From: Emticicia sp. 21SJ11W-3
GTDB taxonomy: Bacteria; Bacteroidota; Bacteroidia; Cytophagales; Spirosomataceae
Direction: 5' to 3'
Assembly: GCF_024138715.1 (NCBI RefSeq)
Contig: NZ_CP092074.1
Span: 3,038,001-3,102,000 of the forward strand
DNA length: 64,000 nt
Part shown: positions 60,301 to 64,000 of the stretch, one piece after another
How positions within the stretch are numbered: the first letter of the stretch is position 1
Layout: every line of letters starts with the position of its first letter
The notes under the pieces: model-generated
The model's input: the letters and a program-made list of their open reading frames with translations, nothing else
What the model was told of the DNA's origin: nothing
Databases searched by the model: none
Program-made: the position numbers and the translations under genes

Positions 60301-61485
60301 CTCAATAAAATGCTGTAAGCAAAAAGGACTTCTTAACCAATGCTTAATATTCTTGTAATCAACTAAATCCAAAAAGTTTCCGACTTCGTTTTTAGATAAA
60401 AGTAACGAAGCATATTCTTGCATATTAAAATCACTAAATTCAGTTAAGGTAAATACTTCAAATTCCTTTAATTGACTAGATTGAATCACAAAATTGGTAC
60501 GTGAAGATAAAACGATAGTAACATCAGGATTAGCCTCAATAAACTGACCTAATCTTTTGAGAAAATTCTCTCTTTCTTCTGTCTTTACTTCATCAAGGCC
60601 GTCTAAAAGCAACAGAAGTTCTCTCTTTGGAATACTTTCCCACTTAGAAATGTATTTGGTAATTAAATCTGGAATTTCCTGATTTACATAGTTTTTAAGA
60701 GAAATAAAAACTGGGAAATAGACATCCTTTTCAACAGAAGAATAGTAATGAGCTATAAACTTTAGTTCGGTTGACTTACCAATCGTCGCTTCACTTTTGA
60801 TTAAAACTAAATTTGGGATTTTTTCAAGACTATTATTGAAAATATCTATTGATGAAGTTTGAACAGTTTCATTACCTTCATTTTTAATCCAGTGCAAAAC
60901 TCTTTGTTGATAATACTTTGGACATGCGTATTCTATTCTTTTAGGCTTGAAAATTAGACCCTCTAATGCATGTTCACCATTAAATTCCTTTACCCATTCT
61001 ACACCAAATAAATCGAGTACAATCTTTGGGTATTTCTTTAGTAAAGCATTCAGCCTCTGTTCATCCCACAATTCAAAAAGTATGCCTTTTTCATTCAACC
61101 TTATTTCAGATTTCCTTAATTCACTCTCAAAATTTCTATTAATACTTACTTTAGTTACAAGTATAAATCTCTTGGTTTGTTCTATAATATCCCCTTTTTC
61201 AAATACATCAATAATATTCTTTAAATCTTTGTGTGTAAGTTTTTTTACTTGCTTACATTGTATGCATACCAATTTATTATCTTCAGGATTAAAACCTCTA
61301 ATATCAATCCCTTCTTGCCTATGCCCTTGGCTAAGATATAATCTTACATTTAAAAGTGTTGGAAATTCTTTCTCTACTAAATCTCTACTCAGCCTTTCAA
61401 AGTTTTGCCATGAAAGTTTGTGATAATCTAGGGCATTATGCTTAGGACTAACTGGTGGTGTCATCTTTGTTCTAAAAACCTTCAA
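57319..61485 (-). CDS. Mrr-like nuclease / NACHT NTPase / helical-repeat protein
   Basis: This 1388-residue protein has three parts. Residues about 20-165 are an Mrr-type PD-(D/E)XK nuclease (GIDIRGF with D61, CIQCKQVKKL with Q76-C-K78). Residues about 215-450 are a NACHT/STAND NTPase: KSEATIGKSTELK is a Walker A in which the usual first Gly is replaced (S231-x4-G236-K-S), LLLLLDGLDEV is Walker B (D295, D298-E299), and VTIVLSSRTNFV is sensor 1. The remaining ~900 residues are helical HEAT-like repeats, likely a sensor for an invading protein. The plan is that of Avs/bNACHT-type anti-phage proteins, in which sensing triggers oligomerisation and nuclease activation. A single AT-rich gene beside a prophage end. 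Confidence 0.85.
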   Translation of the reverse strand: MKVFRTKMTPPVSPKHNALDYHKLSWQNFERLSRDLVEKEFPTLLNVRLYLSQGHRQEGIDIRGFNPEDNKLVCIQCKQVKKLTHKDLKNIIDVFEKGDIIEQTKRFILVTKVSINRNFESELRKSEIRLNEKGILFELWDEQRLNALLKKYPKIVLDLFGVEWVKEFNGEHALEGLIFKPKRIEYACPKYYQQRVLHWIKNEGNETVQTSSIDIFNNSLEKIPNLVLIKSEATIGKSTELKFIAHYYSSVEKDVYFPVFISLKNYVNQEIPDLITKYISKWESIPKRELLLLLDGLDEVKTEERENFLKRLGQFIEANPDVTIVLSSRTNFVIQSSQLKEFEVFTLTEFSDFNMQEYASLLLSKNEVGNFLDLVDYKNIKHWLRSPFCLQHFIEFYKKDLNNIPTTRVQLIERIFDLKINKDFTRYGIDYFEQNSYLKLLERLAFAMNLLGRNSLTFNDLNEIFTSQEFEKLRKMSIVEVNDQSISFEHNILQEYLAAKVLFSFSWTDLLQAITFPPDFQKIKPKWFNTIGILLEIIPTSIPLFEPLINLIVEKESNILANIEYKFFPLPLRLKSFKKIVSSADRKYKSWEILGKNLTEFAGLNENPEVLEYLLDVVKSKDSFIRREALYCLMETNKLQLWGLENEMISIFCELLQTNEKKVVEAVIRIIIDLELIDERITEILVGKAKDKNEYWLIEDVVCYLNMSGELEKYLDIYIRAIRLFEETLQAGNGSYHFTGDSLYQGLGEIKSPESLRIILDFLLEISVDLDARQSFLNWGHYYIEELFNALFDNLFLVFNQNEEIYKKILQLFLNSSCYQKNKTTKCFLVFMIKSKSKKEVFWDIWDEHKSGKQIWKLDFNGLLDNQLLQDCIHNFQNRTLSKEDLWYIIHITNDSNHEWSEQLRLELNSISNNYFVYIEQKNWEEERLIKTQKDFYLLLNRNQFKNCVLEVFERFAKDNFNRSEFDGDRRNWQLEDNNIIGDFLRSFFSNEIQEVRKSQVFNWIDNDTNWNSYIIEEFHRLLHNDISFPCDALEYLQTWCNENVENLIFRTAIIENEDFSWSYRYLELYYADFFLNLGISVPEEILLDMLSFIVVRDSFEKSKGSKDERTFIEKIASLIGFDKAKNKILENLQNESQPLIVTDLQVQWCTKFNCIEAIPLIKSILEKKHSKNCIYLESIFKNYLKLGGKVVELRFIFNVFDSGNEFHWSLLEQMVKVDIMKPRVGNTILKIRKSESLHKASLILIEANFIEGLEWYANWLKSLEDFRNHRNDFIIPLKGIDLLPVDRSIVIFVDLIKFVLNNKIYERDRFEPINILFDSLKLIALKSDEIFLEVFKKLNSIDISEIDKINTSIFKDRLFSLEREYYLQKIDYKNIKEIKPILEKIFA

Positions 61486-61632
61486 ATTTTAAATTTCTAC
61501 ATTGTATTAGCATAGTTGCATTGAAACGCTTATACCTAAAAGTAAATTTACGAAAATAATCTAATATAAGTTGACTTCTCAATGAGAGATGATATTCAAT
61601 TCTGTATATATACGAAATTGTATTTACAAAAA

Positions 61633-61664
61633 AACAACCAACCCAAACGGGCTGGCTGTTTCGG
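61633..61664 (-). terminator. Terminator of the minus-strand prophage cassette
   Basis: Read on the minus strand, AACAGCCAGCCC-GTTT-GGGTTGGTTGTT pairs fully (with G-U pairs) and is followed by seven Ts. It ends the lysis-type cassette. Confidence 0.75.
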
Positions 61665-61687
61665 TAAATCCCCTTATTTGTAAAAAA

Positions 61688-62071
61688 TCAAAACAGTTTC
61701 TTTTTCTGTCTGGCTTTTTCGAGGTCTTTCTGGAGTTCAAGCACGCGGGCTTCCAGTTTAGAGCGGTCGCGGTTGATTTTGATAACGCTGTCGCGCATCA
61801 CGGCAATGACCGACTGAAACGAGGCCGTCATGCCTTTGCTAAGGCTGTAAAGTTCGGTAGCGTTTCGGGTGTCTATCAGGCTTTTGGCCAGCCATTCTTT
61901 ATGAATCCGCAGGGAGTCCTGCAGTGCCTTTTTCTCGGCCACCAACGTTTTGTTTTCTTTCGTAACCACCTTGTAATCTTTCAGTTTTCTGAATGCTCCC
62001 TGCGCCCAGATGGTGCCTCCGATGGTTGCCAGAACGCATACCCCCAATATGATTTGTCTGATACGGTTCAT
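61688..62071 (-). CDS. Membrane-anchored coiled-coil protein, spanin-like
   Basis: This 127-residue protein has one N-terminal membrane segment (IILGVCVLATIGGTIWA) followed by a long coiled coil (KVVTKENKTLVAEKKALQDSL and RSKLEARVLELQKDLEKARQK). The layout is that of an i-spanin (Rz-like) or another membrane-anchored phage lysis accessory. Its start overlaps the holin stop by four bases (ATGA, 62068-62071), so the two are translated together. It is the last gene of the cassette before the terminator. Confidence 0.6.
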   Translation of the reverse strand: MNRIRQIILGVCVLATIGGTIWAQGAFRKLKDYKVVTKENKTLVAEKKALQDSLRIHKEWLAKSLIDTRNATELYSLSKGMTASFQSVIAVMRDSVIKINRDRSKLEARVLELQKDLEKARQKKKLF

Positions 62072-62595
62072 TGTCTGGCTTGGTTGGATGGGTTAGGAAT
62101 CTGGTCTGCATCTCCGCCCGAGCTGATGAAAGTCTCAACTTTGTCTATCACGGCGGTTGGCATTCTGATGCCGAAAATCCGGCTCAGATTATCTTTAATC
62201 GACAGAAATTCGATACCTGCAAAAAACAGCATGGAGGTCATCATCGGGATATTGAGGTAATAGCTGTCAACAAAAGGCGCACCGTCTTTGATGTTCATGA
62301 GGAAGAGCATCATCGTGAAGGTCCAGAGGGCCATCAGGAAAATAACATAACCCAGCACCTTTTTAACACCTTTTTCTTTCAACAATTTATAGTCGTAAGT
62401 ACCGGTTTTTTTAGCCAAACGTACACCAATATACGTATCAATTGAAATCATAAAAAAAAGGAAAATAAACAGCACTCCGTCTACCTGCCACGACTGCACC
62501 ACAAATTTGAGCAGCGTAGATAGTAAAGCAAAAAATGACACCATGTAAGGATGGTCTATGATTTGCTGTTTGAAATTAAGCATCATTGTTTTCAT
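62068..62595 (-). CDS. Phage holin-like membrane protein
   Basis: This 175-residue protein has four hydrophobic segments (MVSFFALLSTLLKFVV, GVLFIFLFFMISIDTYIGV, VLGYVIFLMALWTFTMMLF and a fourth near PMMTSMLFFAGIEF), with the 'IDTYIGVRLAKKTG' block of the Holin_4_1 (toxin secretion/phage lysis) family. Holins form membrane lesions that release endolysin. Position between the amidase and the spanin-like gene supports this. It overlaps the next gene by four bases. Confidence 0.75.
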   Translation of the reverse strand: MKTMMLNFKQQIIDHPYMVSFFALLSTLLKFVVQSWQVDGVLFIFLFFMISIDTYIGVRLAKKTGTYDYKLLKEKGVKKVLGYVIFLMALWTFTMMLFLMNIKDGAPFVDSYYLNIPMMTSMLFFAGIEFLSIKDNLSRIFGIRMPTAVIDKVETFISSGGDADQIPNPSNQARQ

Positions 62596-62620
62596 TGTTG
62601 TGTGGAAATTAATTGGTAAT

Positions 62621-63151
62621 CTAAAACTTGCTGGCCAGTACGTTTGTTATCTCCTCAACCAATAAGTCGAAAAAAGTATCATACTGCTGCATATCATATT
62701 TGTTTGATATAAAGCAGACCTCAACCAGTACATTTAAACCCAGAGGCCTCATCATGCCGAGCTTTTTATGCTGGCTGTCGCGCTCGCGTTTTACGCCCCT
62801 GTTTCTGATAATGAGCGTTGAGGCGATTGTATCAACCAATGATTTAGCCAGCGCAAGCTCGGTGGCATTGGCGTCATCGGCCACGAAGACCTCACATCCG
62901 GTGGCCGTGGGGCCACCGGCATTAAAGTGGAAATCGCAGATGATATCGCCAGGTTGAGAGATTTTCCTGATTTCATTAATGGTCTGACTTAAATTCCAGG
63001 CGTCGTTATCATTCCAGACCTGCGCGCCCTTTTCCCTCAACGATTGAGTAACAGCATTGCGGAGCCTGATTGTTTCCTCCGCCTCATTTCTCCCGGCATA
63101 CACAGCACCCGGGTCTTTCCGGTTATGCCCGGCGGTTATTATTAGTTGCAT
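62621..63151 (-). CDS. N-acetylmuramoyl-L-alanine amidase (Amidase_3), endolysin-type
   Basis: This 176-residue zinc amidase has Zn ligands in TAGHNRKDPGA (His8), RNEAEETIRL (Glu) and FHFNAGG (His), and the catalytic Glu in LVEVCFISN. It cleaves the bond between muramic acid and L-alanine in peptidoglycan. No signal peptide, consistent with release through the downstream holin. Compact Amidase_3 domains with no cell-wall-binding extension are usual for such endolysins. It precedes the holin gene by 25 bp. Confidence 0.88.
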   Translation of the reverse strand: MQLIITAGHNRKDPGAVYAGRNEAEETIRLRNAVTQSLREKGAQVWNDNDAWNLSQTINEIRKISQPGDIICDFHFNAGGPTATGCEVFVADDANATELALAKSLVDTIASTLIIRNRGVKRERDSQHKKLGMMRPLGLNVLVEVCFISNKYDMQQYDTFFDLLVEEITNVLASKF

Positions 63152-63165
63152 GGGGGGAGTTAGGG

Positions 63166-64000
63166 CTAAAGCATGTTCATTGTTAAGAATGAGTCAAGAA
63201 CATTAAACATTGCTTGGTGGCCAGAATTATTTGGATGAACTCCATCGTTGAGGTAATAATTGGAAAGGACAGTCCTATCAAAGGAATTAGCAAGGTCGCA
63301 ATAAAATACATTTTGATTTGCTGCTTCATAAACTGCTAATTGCATTTTTCTTCTTAAATTTTCAAGGATTGTTTCTTCATTACTGTTATTTCGCGGTGAA
63401 GCCCCCAAATAAATTTGCTTTGCATTTGGATATTTAATACTATTGTAGGCAATCTCAGATTTTATATTAACGTAATATTCTGCTTCACTGGTGCCTTGAA
63501 CGGCATCGTTTACTCCCAACTGATAAAAAATATAATCAACTTGTTCATAATCAAAATAAGAATTTCTCCTTAAGTAGTCAAACCATTTTGAAGTTGTTCC
63601 TCCCCAAGTTTTTGCGATTAACCTTACCCCATTAGGAGTTCTATCAAATAACCTATTCCTTATTTTCCAATTTAACATGTTTAACTTATTTGTAACGCCA
63701 TAGCCATCTGAAATTGAATCGCCCTTCCATAAAATTATCTTGCTAGCACCTATATTAAAATCATCTGTCAAGTATTTGCCAATGTAGGTTACACCAAAGT
63801 CGCAATTTGTTTTGTCGGAATCATAAACTTTTCTAACAAAGCAAGACATCGCGGCACCTAAAGTTTGACCTTGATAGCCTCCATTAGCAATTAAATGGAC
63901 AGGAATTACAACAGAACCCCCTCCATCAGGCGTAGTCGCGAAAACATTTGCATTTGCTGTCCAAGTTCCAACGCCGGAAAGCCCTAGTCCAGACCCTAAA
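63166..64000 (-). CDS. SGNH-hydrolase-domain tail-type protein, 5' part missing
   Basis: The frame is open to the window edge; the codons before the ATG at 63849 read GVGTWTANANVFATTPDGGG and IPVHLIANGGYQGQTLG, a low-charge beta-rich segment typical of phage tail fibres and adhesins. The C-terminal ~220 residues form an SGNH/GDSL hydrolase: block I KGDSISDGYG (Ser), YQLGVNDAV (block III, Asn/Asp), and DGVHPNNSGH (block V, Asp/His). Such domains deacetylate surface sugars and occur on phage tail spikes. It is first in the cassette before the amidase and holin genes, so it is probably the end of the structural module. The true start is outside the window. Confidence 0.75.
   Translation of the reverse strand, partial: LGSGLGLSGVGTWTANANVFATTPDGGGSVVIPVHLIANGGYQGQTLGAAMSCFVRKVYDSDKTNCDFGVTYIGKYLTDDFNIGASKIILWKGDSISDGYGVTNKLNMLNWKIRNRLFDRTPNGVRLIAKTWGGTTSKWFDYLRRNSYFDYEQVDYIFYQLGVNDAVQGTSEAEYYVNIKSEIAYNSIKYPNAKQIYLGASPRNNSNEETILENLRRKMQLAVYEAANQNVFYCDLANSFDRTVLSNYYLNDGVHPNNSGHQAMFNVLDSFLTMNML

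Noticed and set aside
62071-62445. 124-codon plus-strand ORF opposite the holin gene
   Set aside because: Antisense shadow; the minus strand encodes a coupled lysis cassette with a terminator.

Overview
The window looks like a chromosomal segment of a Bacteroidota bacterium. Most genes lack a Shine-Dalgarno sequence. Several starts are preceded by the Bacteroidota-type -7 element TAnnTTTG (clearest before the tRNA-Thr gene and the gene at 14461). The gene content also fits: DUF349 protein, MbnP/MbnH pair, many small lipoproteins, WYL regulator. I cannot resolve the genus; a Chitinophagales/Cytophagales-like lineage is a guess. Core genes are moderately GC-rich. Accessory blocks (2.4-6 kb, 21.4-26 kb, 30-33 kb, 36.4-39 kb, 49-53 kb, 57.3-61.5 kb) are visibly AT-richer.

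Layout. 0-6 kb: 3' part of pheT, palindromic and direct repeats, then a nuclease/SEC-C gene cut in two by an IS3-family element with a target duplication. 6-15 kb: small secreted proteins, a four-gene MbnP/MbnH-type operon (7.8-11.1 kb), a TIM-barrel protein, a WYL regulator, a DUF1761 membrane protein, a methyltransferase. 15.4-19.3 kb: a CX5R phosphatase-like protein, a two-repeat beta protein and a beta-helix protein. 19.4-21 kb: a GMC oxidoreductase. 21.3-26.2 kb: an IS110-family element with a structured leader (candidate bridge RNA), a decayed polymorphic toxin/immunity cluster, and a Y1 (RAYT-type) transposase flanked by three copies of a double-hairpin REP element. 26-29.6 kb: pdxH, a DUF349 protein and tRNA-Thr(TGT).

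29.7-45.2 kb is an island immediately downstream of tRNA-Thr. Two near-identical Nmad2-type genes lie about 11.2 kb apart as direct repeats. They bracket a degenerate gene, three small unknown genes, and a type I restriction-modification operon (hsdM, an extra PD-(D/E)XK nuclease, hsdS, hsdR). Just beyond the second copy lie a 27-codon lipopeptide ORF, a small membrane protein and a 1027-residue LRR-Roc-COR-TIR protein whose LRR DNA consists of nearly identical 66-bp units. This trio is my best candidate for a poorly described immune system.

45.6-57.2 kb: acyltransferase, alpha/beta hydrolase, small lipoproteins, then a 1.68-kb tandem duplication built between copies of a roughly 290-bp structured repeat; each duplicated copy carries the same in-frame TGA in a lipoprotein gene. 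AraC-type regulator, SnoaL-like protein and vWA lipoprotein follow. 57.3-61.5 kb: a solitary Mrr-like nuclease/NACHT/repeat protein of 1388 residues, probably anti-phage. 61.6 kb to the end: the end of a prophage-like block on the minus strand (SGNH-domain tail-type protein, amidase, holin, coiled-coil membrane protein).

All functions are inferred from motifs read by eye; no database search was run.
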